A stretch of DNA of 64,000 bases from Hyphomicrobiaceae bacterium (lineage in GTDB: Bacteria; Pseudomonadota; Alphaproteobacteria; Rhizobiales; Hyphomicrobiaceae). Position 1 is the first letter of the stretch. Each line of letters opens with the position of its first letter. Position numbers and translations under genes: made by a program. The stretch covers positions 40,213 through 104,212 of the forward strand of contig JAJFHG010000038.1 in assembly GCA_021775735.1 (NCBI GenBank). Reading direction: 5' to 3'. Of the stretch, positions 55,490 through 62,683 are shown in pieces. The notes under the pieces were generated by a model. The model saw only the letters and a program-made list of their open reading frames with translations, was not told the origin of the DNA and did no database searches.

Positions 55490-56428
55490 TCATTTTGTGA
55501 CCAAGCGGTGCTCAGGCGCCGATTCGGTCGGCCGGGTCGTTGCCCACTCTGGTATCTCTTCGGGCATGTCAGGCCATGCATGACGCGGATAGGGATAGCT
55601 CGTGCGATACCAGGCCCGCCCGCCGTGACACCCAATGCAAACGTCTGATGTGCCTTTTTTTGCGAGGTCCTCAATCACCTTTGCATTTAGATAATTCACC
55701 TGATGACGGACCGTTCGAAACGTTTCCTGATGGCACATAAGGCAGCCATTTTGTGTTTCCTCATCCTCAAATCCTTCGCGCATTTCAGCCCACGAACCTT
55801 CAAGGCCCATGGACTCCGCAGGGAAACTCCCGTGACACATCAGACAGCTTTTCTCGGGATTGACCGACTTGCGCATCGTAAAATCTCCAAGCTCCTTGGA
55901 GGTTGCGCTTGAGAAACTAGCTTCTTCGCGTGGGTCGTGGCCTTGGTGGCAGAAATTGCACTTCAGGTTCATCACCTTCTTGGCAAATGGCGATGACAGG
56001 TGCCGGTCGTGAAAGGTGACCTGTTCACCTTTGTAGGTATCCAGTGTTTGGTACCAAGCCAGGGCCTGAGTTGTTTTCAGACCAGCTGGTGATTGCTTTC
56101 GCACTTTATGGGTGACGATTTCATGATGGCAGACGAGGCACTGCGCATTCGTCGCCTTATCGATTGCTGGCTTGAAGTGAATCTTATCCCATTTGGCCGC
56201 AAGATAGTGCGGCCTAGGTCCTTTTGCAGTTGGAAGAACAACTGCCGGCGCCGTGGGGACAACATTGGAATTTGATTGACGTTGATCTGTCTTTTCTGAC
56301 GATCCGCTATTGGTCAGTTTCGTGGCTTCATTCGGATGGCTGGAGAGGGAATAGCCCACACCAGCTGCCAACAAACACCCCGCAATGGTTGCAAAGAACA
56401 CCTGTACATTTTGCGGCAGGCCAATCAT
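55490..56428 (-). CDS. Pentaheme c-type cytochrome, membrane-anchored
   Basis: The protein has 312 residues. One N-terminal helix (VFFATIAGCLLAAGVGYSL) serves as signal or anchor. Five CXXCH motifs follow: CLVCH at 97, CNFCH at 157, CLMCH at 195, CLMCH at 229 and CIGCH at 264. Extra His residues can act as distal ligands. It is not a plain NapC, which has four hemes in another pattern. It probably carries electrons between the quinone pool or other cytochromes and the DmsA-type enzyme, replacing the missing membrane subunit. I chose the ATG at 56428 with AAGGGGG upstream. The frame continues into the repeat gene in a different reading, which is not coding. Confidence 0.88.
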   Translation of the reverse strand: MIGLPQNVQVFFATIAGCLLAAGVGYSLSSHPNEATKLTNSGSSEKTDQRQSNSNVVPTAPAVVLPTAKGPRPHYLAAKWDKIHFKPAIDKATNAQCLVCHHEIVTHKVRKQSPAGLKTTQALAWYQTLDTYKGEQVTFHDRHLSSPFAKKVMNLKCNFCHQGHDPREEASFSSATSKELGDFTMRKSVNPEKSCLMCHGSFPAESMGLEGSWAEMREGFEDEETQNGCLMCHQETFRTVRHQVNYLNAKVIEDLAKKGTSDVCIGCHGGRAWYRTSYPYPRHAWPDMPEEIPEWATTRPTESAPEHRLVTK

Positions 56429-56514
56429 ACCCAACCCCCTTGCAGCGCAGAGATCTCGGCGAGGTCCAGAGCAACACATTCGTTGTCCAGACGCCCGCCG
56501 AGATTTTTTAACGC

Positions 56515-57219
56515 TTATTTCTTTTTCTTTTTGTTGCCAGACATGCCGCCCATGCCCTGCATACCTTGCATGCCTTGCATGCCGGACATTCCGGACATGC
56601 CACCCATGCCACCGGCACGAACCCAACGTACACAGGTGAAGCCACGGCCAGCCATGCCGGCCATACCTTGCATGCCTGCCATACCGGACATACCGCCCAT
56701 ACCGGACATTCCGCCCATACCGGACATGCCTCTCTGACCGCCCATGCCACCCATACCGGACATGCCGCCCATACCTTGCATTCCTTGCATGCCGGACATT
56801 CCGCCCATGCCAGACATTCCGCCCATACCGGACATGCCTCTCTGACCGCCCATGCCACCCATACCGGACATGCCGCCCATACCTTGCATTCCTTGCATGC
56901 CGGCCATGCCGCCCATGCCGGACATTCCGCCCATACCGGACATTCCGCCCATACCGGACATGCCACCCATACCGGACATGCCTCTGGCGCCAGGCGCTGC
57001 CCATTCAGCACAAACCCAACCTGGACCAGGATTCATTCCTGCCATACCGCCCATGCCGGACATACCGCCCATACCGGACATTCCGCCCATTCCAGACATA
57101 CCGCCCATACCGGACATACCGCCCATACCGGACATACCTTTTTGCTGGGCATGTGCCGAACCAGCGACTGCGATCGCCGAGACGGATACTGCCAACAGCG
57201 TAGCCAAACTCCGTTTCAT
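56515..57219 (-). CDS. Exported Gly/Met/Ser repeat protein (GMSGMG repeats)
   Basis: The protein has 234 residues from the ATG at 57219 with GGAGGAG eight bases upstream. A Sec signal (LATLLAVSVSAIAVAGSAHA) is followed by long arrays of the hexapeptide MSGMGG, with variants MAGMQG and MQGMGG, and a KKKKK end. Two short inserts break the array: GPGWVCAEWAAPGARG and RGFTCVRWVRAGG, both with aromatic-x-Cys-x-x-Trp. Met every second or third residue suggests soft-metal (Cu) binding or a flexible matrix; this is inference. I know no described family with this design. It lies between the small exported protein and the pentaheme cytochrome in the operon. Confidence 0.85.
   Translation of the reverse strand: MKRSLATLLAVSVSAIAVAGSAHAQQKGMSGMGGMSGMGGMSGMGGMSGMGGMSGMGGMAGMNPGPGWVCAEWAAPGARGMSGMGGMSGMGGMSGMGGMSGMGGMAGMQGMQGMGGMSGMGGMGGQRGMSGMGGMSGMGGMSGMQGMQGMGGMSGMGGMGGQRGMSGMGGMSGMGGMSGMAGMQGMAGMAGRGFTCVRWVRAGGMGGMSGMSGMQGMQGMQGMGGMSGNKKKKK
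56545..57140 (-). repeat. In-frame 18-bp tandem repeats inside the GMSGMG gene
   Basis: The unit (minus strand ATGTCCGGTATGGGCGGA and variants) recurs many times, broken at about 56600-56660 and 56985-57040 by unique inserts. A larger block of about 135 bases also occurs twice in tandem (around 56680-56815 and 56800-56935). All units are multiples of three, so copy-number change would keep the frame. Confidence 0.9.
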
Positions 57220-57286
57220 ATTCTGCTCCTCCAAATCAACTTGGTATCAAGCCTGCTCCATTCCATTGATCCGAATGGGGTAGGCA

Positions 57287-57427
57287 CTACTTCGTGGGGC
57301 CTTTGCCCCGGCTCATCTCGCGCATAGCGCGAGAACCCTGTTTGCTGCGCTTGATGGTGAACACGCAGCCGATCAAGTGCTCCTTCTCGCTTCTGCTCGC
57401 CCAAGCAGTTTCATTTGCTGCCCCCAT
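57287..57427 (-). CDS. Possible 46-residue basic ORF
   Basis: A frame starts with ATG inside the end of the upstream gene and runs to 57287, just before the repeat gene. It codes for a basic peptide (FTIKRSKQGSRAMREMSRGK). It has no signal peptide and only a weak ribosome-binding site. It may simply be chance. Confidence 0.25.
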   Translation of the reverse strand: MGAANETAWASRSEKEHLIGCVFTIKRSKQGSRAMREMSRGKGPTK

Positions 57428-57722
57428 GTAGGGCTCGTATGTCGTAAGGGGCGGTCGCGCCTGGGTGCACAAAAGGCGTGTACCAAGCACCCTGGTCATC
57501 CAAAAAGTTGAGATTCTTTGGCGTTGGTTTGCTGACACCACGCAATGCCAATGCGCGTCCATAACTCGTCATTCCGGTTTCTTGAATAACGGGCGCAGCC
57601 TCTGGTCGACGATCAGGCGTCGTCCCTGCAACAGCTGGTCGATCTGTGTTTTGAGCAACAACCCCAACGCTGGTCAGCACCAGCCAGGGACCCATTGCAA
57701 TCACAATCAACGCTCGCTTCAT
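57411..57722 (-). CDS. Small exported protein, first gene of the sigma-54 operon
   Basis: The protein has 103 residues from the ATG at 57722, with GGAAT upstream. It has a Sec signal (MKRALIVIAMGPWLVLTSVG, cleavage near VVAQ) and a polar rest with SYGRALALRGVSKPTPKNLN and a C-terminal GATAPYDIRALHGGSK. It has no Cys and no clear family. As the first gene after the sigma-54 promoter it belongs to the respiratory system, perhaps as a periplasmic helper. Confidence 0.7.
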   Translation of the reverse strand: MKRALIVIAMGPWLVLTSVGVVAQNTDRPAVAGTTPDRRPEAAPVIQETGMTSYGRALALRGVSKPTPKNLNFLDDQGAWYTPFVHPGATAPYDIRALHGGSK

Positions 57723-57765
57723 CGTTGAAAATTCCACGAATAAATGAGTTAACGTTAAAAGAGAT

Positions 57766-57781
57766 CGCAATCCTCGTGCCA
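57766..57781 (-). promoter_or_regulatory. Sigma-54 (-24/-12) promoter
   Basis: The minus strand reads TGGCACG-AGGA-TTGCG, an exact match to the TGGCACG-N4-TTGC consensus. It lies about 44 bases upstream of the first gene of the operon that itself encodes an NtrC-type activator. Confidence 0.92.
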
Positions 57782-57867
57782 AAAAGAAACACAGCATTTA
57801 GTGCGTTGAATTCAATTGAAGATTCTTGATTTGGGCTGATTTTGCACGGGGCCAAAACCGGTCTGAT

Positions 57868-57882
57868 CTGACAAATTGTCAG
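57868..57882. promoter_or_regulatory. Upstream activator palindrome, copy 1
   Basis: CTGACAAATTGTCAG is a perfect palindrome around an A/T centre. It lies 87 bases upstream of the sigma-54 -24 element, the usual place for an NtrC-type binding site. The likely binder is the operon's own regulator. Confidence 0.8.
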
Positions 57883-57901
57883 TCAGGTGCGCTGAAAATT
57901 C

Positions 57902-57916
57902 CTGACAAATTGTCAG
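57902..57916. promoter_or_regulatory. Upstream activator palindrome, copy 2
   Basis: This is the same 15-base sequence, 34 bases centre to centre from copy 1. That is about three helical turns, so both sites face the same side of the DNA, as expected for cooperative activator binding. Confidence 0.8.
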
Positions 57917-57963
57917 CTTCACAAACATGCATATCTGGGAGGACGTCGATCAACACTATTTGG

Positions 57964-57996
57964 CATCTGAAAATTCAGAGACTGAATTTTCAGATG
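57964..57996. repeat. Perfect inverted repeat upstream of the activator sites
   Basis: Arms of 15 bp (CATCTGAAAATTCAG at 57964-57978 and its complement at 57982-57996) flank an AGA loop. It may be a terminator-like boundary, a third protein site or a cruciform. No T run follows on either strand. Confidence 0.7.
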
Positions 57997-58441
57997 GCGG
58001 GCGAAGAACACTCGCGCACGAATAGCTGGGGTCGCACCATCCTGTTTGACAAAACTTTTGACCAATTGCGTCCACAACGCTCTGAGATAGATTTCAGAAA
58101 AGGTGGTTGCTTACGCGTTCCTTGCGAAGGCGTGCATAAAATTCGGCATTACTTCTAAGGGCTACAGGTTTTCTGTGATCAAAACAGAGAGCGATTTGCA
58201 CGTAGTGAAATCGGCATTTTTTTAACCGCATCAGAATTTATCTAGAGTTTTGTCTAACTTCTCAATTTTTTGGCGTCGAATGTCTGATGCTAAATTAATT
58301 CAGGACTAAATGAGTGGCTGTAGGTGTAGAAGTCGGAACCGAAATAACGACAAACACATTTCGCTCTAAGGCTCGCTAGATTCTCATCTAGATAAACCAA
58401 CTTCCGTCCCAATATGGACCTTACGCCCGAAGGATTGACCT
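57997..58441. other. Intergenic region, no gene supported
   Basis: These 445 bases are AT-rich and lie between the divergent operon and the next plus-strand gene. A 110-codon frame covers 57826-58158, but it overlaps the regulatory sites, has no good ribosome-binding site and is most likely chance. Confidence 0.4.
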
Positions 58442-58855
58442 ATGCTGTCTCGCAAAATTAGGTGTCCCATCCTGATGATCATAATTTCAATTTTAAACCC
58501 TGCTGGCGCAAATGCGCGCGTAGACAACAAAATTTTCAAGACCGATGATTCACAAAAGAAAATTGCCAAACATATTCCCCATTTTGATGCGCGCAAAAAG
58601 CAATCAAGCTTTCTTCATAGCAATTGGAAAATGGTTGCTCGACTGGGACACAAAGTGGGTTATGTGCAAGAAATTCATATTGGATGCATCAAAAATAACA
58701 GACTTCAAAAAAATTCTGGAATAATAATCCATTCTCTGTTCGACAGAACATACTGCACTGCTTCATTTTCTTGTTTTAGTTCTTTGCAAGCTGCCGCTTC
58801 AACAATCTGCACTTCTAGTTTGCAAAAATCCACTTCTGGATCCTTGAGAAAATGA
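58442..58855 (+). CDS. Hypothetical exported protein
   Basis: The frame codes for 137 residues. The N-terminus looks like a signal peptide (basic start, then CPILMIIISILNPAGANA). The rest is basic and Ser-rich with several Cys near the end (YCTASFSCF, STICTSS). AAGGA lies eight bases before the ATG. I recognise no family, and the coding bias is weak, so it could be a decayed or chance frame. Confidence 0.4.
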   Translation: MLSRKIRCPILMIIISILNPAGANARVDNKIFKTDDSQKKIAKHIPHFDARKKQSSFLHSNWKMVARLGHKVGYVQEIHIGCIKNNRLQKNSGIIIHSLFDRTYCTASFSCFSSLQAAASTICTSSLQKSTSGSLRK

Positions 58856-58943
58856 CCTTATTCTCTGTTATTTTTCAATGGGCGTGCTCGAAATATAAAA
58901 ACTCTAAGAAGAAGACAATAAACAAAGACTTGAGGCTTTAGTT

Positions 58944-59294
58944 ATGCATGCTAAGCAGCTTAAATATGACGAAGACTACTGGCGCAGCCAACGTCGACAT
59001 GAAAGATATCCAACACGCTGGCCAGCAAGTTGCACGCAAAATGGTCGTGACGTCTGGGACGTCATGATTATTGATGCATCAGAAGGAGGTTTTGGCTTAT
59101 CTGATGATATTCCAGTGCCTGAGAATAGCATTGTAAGAATTGATATTGATCAGGTAGGAGGCTTTCAATGTAGAATAGCCTGGAAAAACGGAAGACGCTG
59201 CGGCATGCAAATTGTTGATGACAAAAACAGTCTCAATCCAGATGAAGTCATCGAATTATCTGAGCAATTTTGCAATTTATGTTTGGGCGCTTAG
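58944..59294 (+). CDS. PilZ domain protein
   Basis: The protein has 116 residues. It carries the two c-di-GMP-binding PilZ motifs: RRHER near the start (RxxxR type) and DASEGGFGL (D/NxSxxG). A beta-strand with CRIAWKNGRRCGMQI follows, typical of short PilZ proteins in alphaproteobacteria. It probably responds to cyclic di-GMP and affects motility, adhesion or envelope functions through a partner. It stands alone; the start ATG has a weak site. Confidence 0.85.
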   Translation: MHAKQLKYDEDYWRSQRRHERYPTRWPASCTQNGRDVWDVMIIDASEGGFGLSDDIPVPENSIVRIDIDQVGGFQCRIAWKNGRRCGMQIVDDKNSLNPDEVIELSEQFCNLCLGA

Positions 59295-59552
59295 CACCTC
59301 ACAACAATTCAACGCTCGACACTGCCCCCAATGCGTTCTGTGGCCGCAATGTTTTCTGTGGCCAGAATGACATGCAATAGGCCGAACGGCTTGAGCTAAA
59401 GTTACAAATACCTTGGGTGCCAATTTGGGCTGGCTGTGTTGGAAACTTGAAGTCAAGCGGGTTTGAGTTGATGAATTTCATTTGTGAAATATGTACTGCC
59501 CGGAAGCAAAAATGAATTTGTGATTACAGAGACAACAGAATTCTCGTTTCAA

Positions 59553-59963
59553 CTACATTACATCGCGCTCGACATCATCGACAGCAAAGCCAAGTTTCTC
59601 CAAGCCCTCCTCCAAATAGTCAGCGAGAAGAGGTACCCCCAATAGATACGCACTTGTTTTGTTGACACGCTCAGTAGCAGCGGTGTCTATCGCGTCTTTG
59701 AATTCTTCAACCTCAAATGTGCCACGTCCAATCCACATCAGCGCAACAAGTGAGATCTGTTCATCAATGTTGAGCCCATCAATAAACGAAACTAACTCCG
59801 CAACAATTGGATCATTGCGCATATCTTCAAGTATCGCGTCAGAATCTTCATCATTAGATTTTCTTCTCGGGTCTTCATCCCAAGCTGACACCTTCACATC
59901 AAACTCGCGTGCCCGGACGATAACGTGGGCGACCTTCTCAGGAGCAATTTGCAACATTGTCAT
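59553..59963 (-). CDS. DUF3775 family protein
   Basis: The protein has 136 residues. The family pattern is visible in the N-terminal LQIAPEKVAHVIVRAREFDV, the central FIDGLNIDEQISLVALMWIG, and the C-terminal YLLGVPLLADYLEEGLEKLG. The function is unknown; the family is widespread in alphaproteobacteria. A very good GGAGGT lies before the ATG. It is followed on the same strand by nothing close, and hemN is upstream with 114 bases between. Confidence 0.85.
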   Translation of the reverse strand: MTMLQIAPEKVAHVIVRAREFDVKVSAWDEDPRRKSNDEDSDAILEDMRNDPIVAELVSFIDGLNIDEQISLVALMWIGRGTFEVEEFKDAIDTAATERVNKTSAYLLGVPLLADYLEEGLEKLGFAVDDVERDVM

Positions 59964-60077
59964 AGGTACCTCCTAGTCATGACCGAATCTCATGCTTCAA
60001 TAAAAAAAAGTACTCTACACTATTGATCCTAGGACTTTTCAAGTCAGAATTAGATGTGTAAATGGCGTCGGATCTAT

Positions 60078-61436
60078 TTAAACACCAACTGAGAACGAAT
60101 TCTTTTTGATATTTGTATGCTGATCGAAGCATGCTGCGATTGAACGCAAAAAGGGCCTTCCCTTTTCGGTCACACAAAATCCACGGCCATCGGCCTCGAC
60201 CAGACCATCTTTGTCGGCTTCAACCAAATCGTTGGCAAATTCGAGTAAATGCATCGCATCAGCGCCAAAACGATCAATCAACGCGTGGGACGGAAATCTG
60301 AGGTCACACATCAGACGCTCAATGACAAAGGCTCGTATGCGGTCTTCGTTTGTAAGCTCATAGCCTTTTCTGGTCGCGAGCTCTCCATTGAAAACGCTGC
60401 GTTCATAGTCTCCGACTGCAATTGCATTCTGCACGTACCCGTTCGGCGTTTGACCAATTGCAGTTGCACCCATTCCAATTAATGCACTGGATGCATCGGT
60501 TGTGTACCCTTGAAAGTTGCGCCGGATCGGTCCGACGGACAGCGGGTCATCAGGACGTGCGAAATGATCGAGGCCAATTCGGACATAACCTGCAGTTGCT
60601 AGGCGGCTCGCCATCCGATTGGCAAGCGCAAATCGTTGTTCTGAGCCTGGCAGATTCGTTTCGTCAACGAGGCGTTGACGCTTTATTTTTGCTGGCAGGT
60701 GCGCATACCCAAATAGCGCAATACGTTCTGGATTGAGCGCCAAGACACAATCCATAGTCTTTTCTGCACTTTCCCGGGTCTGATTGGGCAAACCGTAGAC
60801 AAGATCGATATTGATGGATGTAATGCCGCTCTGACGTAGGTGGTCCGCCGCAGTTTGCGTAACCTCATAGGACTGAATGCGGCCAATGGCTGTCTGCACA
60901 TCCCTGTCAAAATCTTGCACGCCAAGACTTGCCCGGTTGACGCCAGCTTTTGCAAAAGCGCGCGCTTGCGCCTCTGTAAGAGATCTTGGATCAATTTCCA
61001 CGGCAAAGGTTGCATCGCTGGAAATTTCAAAGTGGGTGTTAAGCGTGTTTGCTAAGCGTTCAATCTCATCTGGTTCAAGACTGTTTGGTGAGCCTCCGCC
61101 CCAATGCACGTGATCCACACGCACGCCTTTCGGAATGCGCGCAGACACCAGAGAAATTTCAGTTTCAAGGGCTTTCAAATAGCGTTGAACGGGTTCTTTC
61201 CGGCGCGTTCCCTTAGCGTGACAGCCACAATACCAGCAAATTGATTTGCAGAACGGAATATGAAGGTAAAGGGATATTGTGTCCTTGGGAGACAATTGCG
61301 CCAACCAAGAAGCATACGTCTCGCTGTCGATTTGATCGTTAAAACTAAGGGCCGTTGGGTAACTTGTATACCTAGGTATTGGTGCTGCATGCTTCCGTAT
61401 GAGATCGACCATCATGGCTCTAATGTTCCGCCCCAT
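60078..61436 (-). CDS. hemN: Oxygen-independent coproporphyrinogen III oxidase
   Basis: This radical SAM enzyme turns coproporphyrinogen III into protoporphyrinogen IX without oxygen, supplying haem in anoxic growth. It has 452 residues. The cluster motif is CKSICWYCGC (CX3CX2C), preceded by PRYTSYPTALSF and followed by VHWGGGSPN. The C-terminal HemN domain is present. Start could be the ATG at 61436 or at 61415/61412; the first seven residues are not conserved. An FNR-like box lies 71-84 bases upstream. The need fits the five-heme cytochrome and haem sensor of the respiratory operon. Confidence 0.95.
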   Translation of the reverse strand: MGRNIRAMMVDLIRKHAAPIPRYTSYPTALSFNDQIDSETYASWLAQLSPKDTISLYLHIPFCKSICWYCGCHAKGTRRKEPVQRYLKALETEISLVSARIPKGVRVDHVHWGGGSPNSLEPDEIERLANTLNTHFEISSDATFAVEIDPRSLTEAQARAFAKAGVNRASLGVQDFDRDVQTAIGRIQSYEVTQTAADHLRQSGITSINIDLVYGLPNQTRESAEKTMDCVLALNPERIALFGYAHLPAKIKRQRLVDETNLPGSEQRFALANRMASRLATAGYVRIGLDHFARPDDPLSVGPIRRNFQGYTTDASSALIGMGATAIGQTPNGYVQNAIAVGDYERSVFNGELATRKGYELTNEDRIRAFVIERLMCDLRFPSHALIDRFGADAMHLLEFANDLVEADKDGLVEADGRGFCVTEKGRPFLRSIAACFDQHTNIKKNSFSVGV

Positions 61437-61506
61437 GTCTGCCTATACGCCCTGCTGGGCCAAGAAAATACGGGCTTAGTCATCCATTGTTTTGGAGCAT
61501 GCGAAT

Positions 61507-61520
61507 ATGATTTCGATCAA
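61507..61520. promoter_or_regulatory. FNR-type box upstream of hemN
   Basis: ATGAT-TTCG-ATCAA matches the FNR consensus TTGAT-N4-ATCAA in nine of ten positions. It is 71 bases before the hemN start, in a place suited to activation without oxygen. No FNR gene is in the window. Confidence 0.65.
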
Positions 61521-61925
61521 GTTTTGACGGCGGATCTAAAATGCCTTGGTCGGTAGGACAAGTTGTCAGCCCGTCAAATTTCTCAGCGTTTTGAGCGGTT
61601 TCGACTGTGTTAGCTGCACGTCGGCCGCTAAACGATACCAGTAGCATGACGGCAGCCAAGATTTTCGACGTGACCCTTTTTCGTTCTGGGTCACCATTTA
61701 TTGTAATGCGACAAAAAAGATAACTACGTTCCTGGGCGGTGGCACGGCCCGGCCTCACACCTAGTTTGGTGAAAAAATGTTCATTTTCGCGAGAGTCTAA
61801 TTTGGCTTCATATGGCCGTAGAAATGCGAGAGCAGGTCACACTTGATCTTACCGAGATAAAGAAAAAGTACACGTCTAATTTGCACACCACCACAACCCA
61901 ATTTCAGATCGTGGCATTCATTGGC
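61521..61925. other. Intergenic region upstream of hemN, no gene supported
   Basis: These 405 bases have no supported gene. A 92-codon minus-strand frame (61480-61758) overlaps the FNR box and lacks family features, so I leave it out. Confidence 0.4.
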
Positions 61926-62036
61926 TCATGATTTGTTTTGGAAATATTTTGCTATGAGAACGGATACGATAATCGCGCCGACAACATAGATACCGACAGC
62001 GTACCAAATTGGATCTATCGCCAACATTGGGATCAT
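61926..62036 (-). CDS. Small membrane protein, 36 residues
   Basis: A short frame has an excellent AGGAG eight bases before its ATG. It codes for one membrane helix: MIPMLAIDPIWYAVGIYVVG and onward to IIVSVLIAKYF, ending in QNKS. Its layout is like the small subunits of respiratory or transport complexes, but I cannot assign it. A 19-bp tandem duplication covers its ribosome-binding site and the bases before. Confidence 0.6.
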   Translation of the reverse strand: MIPMLAIDPIWYAVGIYVVGAIIVSVLIAKYFQNKS

Positions 62037-62044
62037 GAGTCTTT

Positions 62045-62082
62045 CTCCTATGGAACCAACGGGCTCCTATGGAACCAACGGG
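62045..62082. repeat. 19-bp tandem duplication at the small gene's leader
   Basis: CTCCTATGGAACCAACGGG occurs twice in direct succession (62045-62063 and 62064-62082). On the minus strand each copy carries AGGAG, so the small gene has two possible ribosome-binding sites, only the nearer one well spaced. Confidence 0.85.
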
Positions 62083-62308
62083 AAATCAGTTGGTTCAAGG
62101 AGCGACTATAGGCCCCTAAAACCGATAGCTCAAATTCAGACAAACAAATTCCATCCAAATCCCTCTTTCTGCCATCGAAGGTATCACGGGATTCGGCGCC
62201 TGCGCATCAATAGTTAGACAGGCTCGACGAGCTAATTTGGCTCTGATAACCTAACGCACGTGTGAACGCCCCGCCGTCAAACGACACACATCCCAAACGG
62301 ATGACAAA

Positions 62309-62632
62309 ATGCGTACGATTATCATTATGTCTCTAGCCGTTCTTTGCAGTCTAGCAACAAATGGTCTGGCCCAAGACAGTATCGAGATCGAGGAAATTGA
62401 GACCGCTCCTCTTGACACTGATCTTATACTGGAACCCTCAGAAAAGGTGTCCGATCCAGACTTAAAAATGGACGGCAAGTATTCATCCGAAGCTGTTGGT
62501 AAGCGTAAGCGCTGGCAGCTTGATAGTGGTGAATTTGATCTAGATTCAACGACGCCAAAACCTCGCAGGAACAGTGGCGACGGGGATGGGTACTCGGGCT
62601 TCAGATTGCGTTTGCCCACTAAGCCAAAATGA
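62309..62632 (+). CDS. Hypothetical exported protein
   Basis: The frame codes for 107 residues. A Sec signal (MRTIIIMSLAVLCSLATNGL, cleavage after LAQ) is followed by an acidic part (SIEIEEIETAPLDTD) and a basic, Gly-rich end (KPRRNSGDGDGYSGFRLRL). No family known to me. The ribosome-binding site is weak, but the signal peptide and clean domain pattern support it. Confidence 0.55.
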   Translation: MRTIIIMSLAVLCSLATNGLAQDSIEIEEIETAPLDTDLILEPSEKVSDPDLKMDGKYSSEAVGKRKRWQLDSGEFDLDSTTPKPRRNSGDGDGYSGFRLRLPTKPK

Positions 62633-62683
62633 ATAGCTGGCTAACGCAACAATTTCAGCGGTGAATTCACTTAAGCAATCAGC

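Noticed and set aside
55490..57004. Extended pentaheme frame beginning in the repeat array
   Set aside because: The extension is a shifted reading of the repeat gene (Arg/His/Gly/Tyr repeats). The ATG at 56428 gives a proper membrane helix and has its own ribosome-binding site.
56545..57140. CRISPR-like periodic repeats
   Set aside because: Units are 18 bp, contiguous and coding, with no unique spacers of regular length.
56566..57327. Long plus-strand frames rich in His, Ala, Gly and Thr or in Pro, Met and Ile opposite the GMSGMG gene
   Set aside because: They are reverse-strand readings of the 18-bp repeats, which leave all frames open. They have no ribosome-binding site or signal peptide, whereas the minus-strand gene has both.
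57826..58158. 110-codon plus-strand frame upstream of the sigma-54 operon
   Set aside because: It overlaps the activator palindromes and inverted repeat and shows no family or ribosome-binding site.
61480..61758. 92-codon minus-strand frame upstream of hemN
   Set aside because: It covers the FNR-like box, has no good start signal and no recognisable motif.
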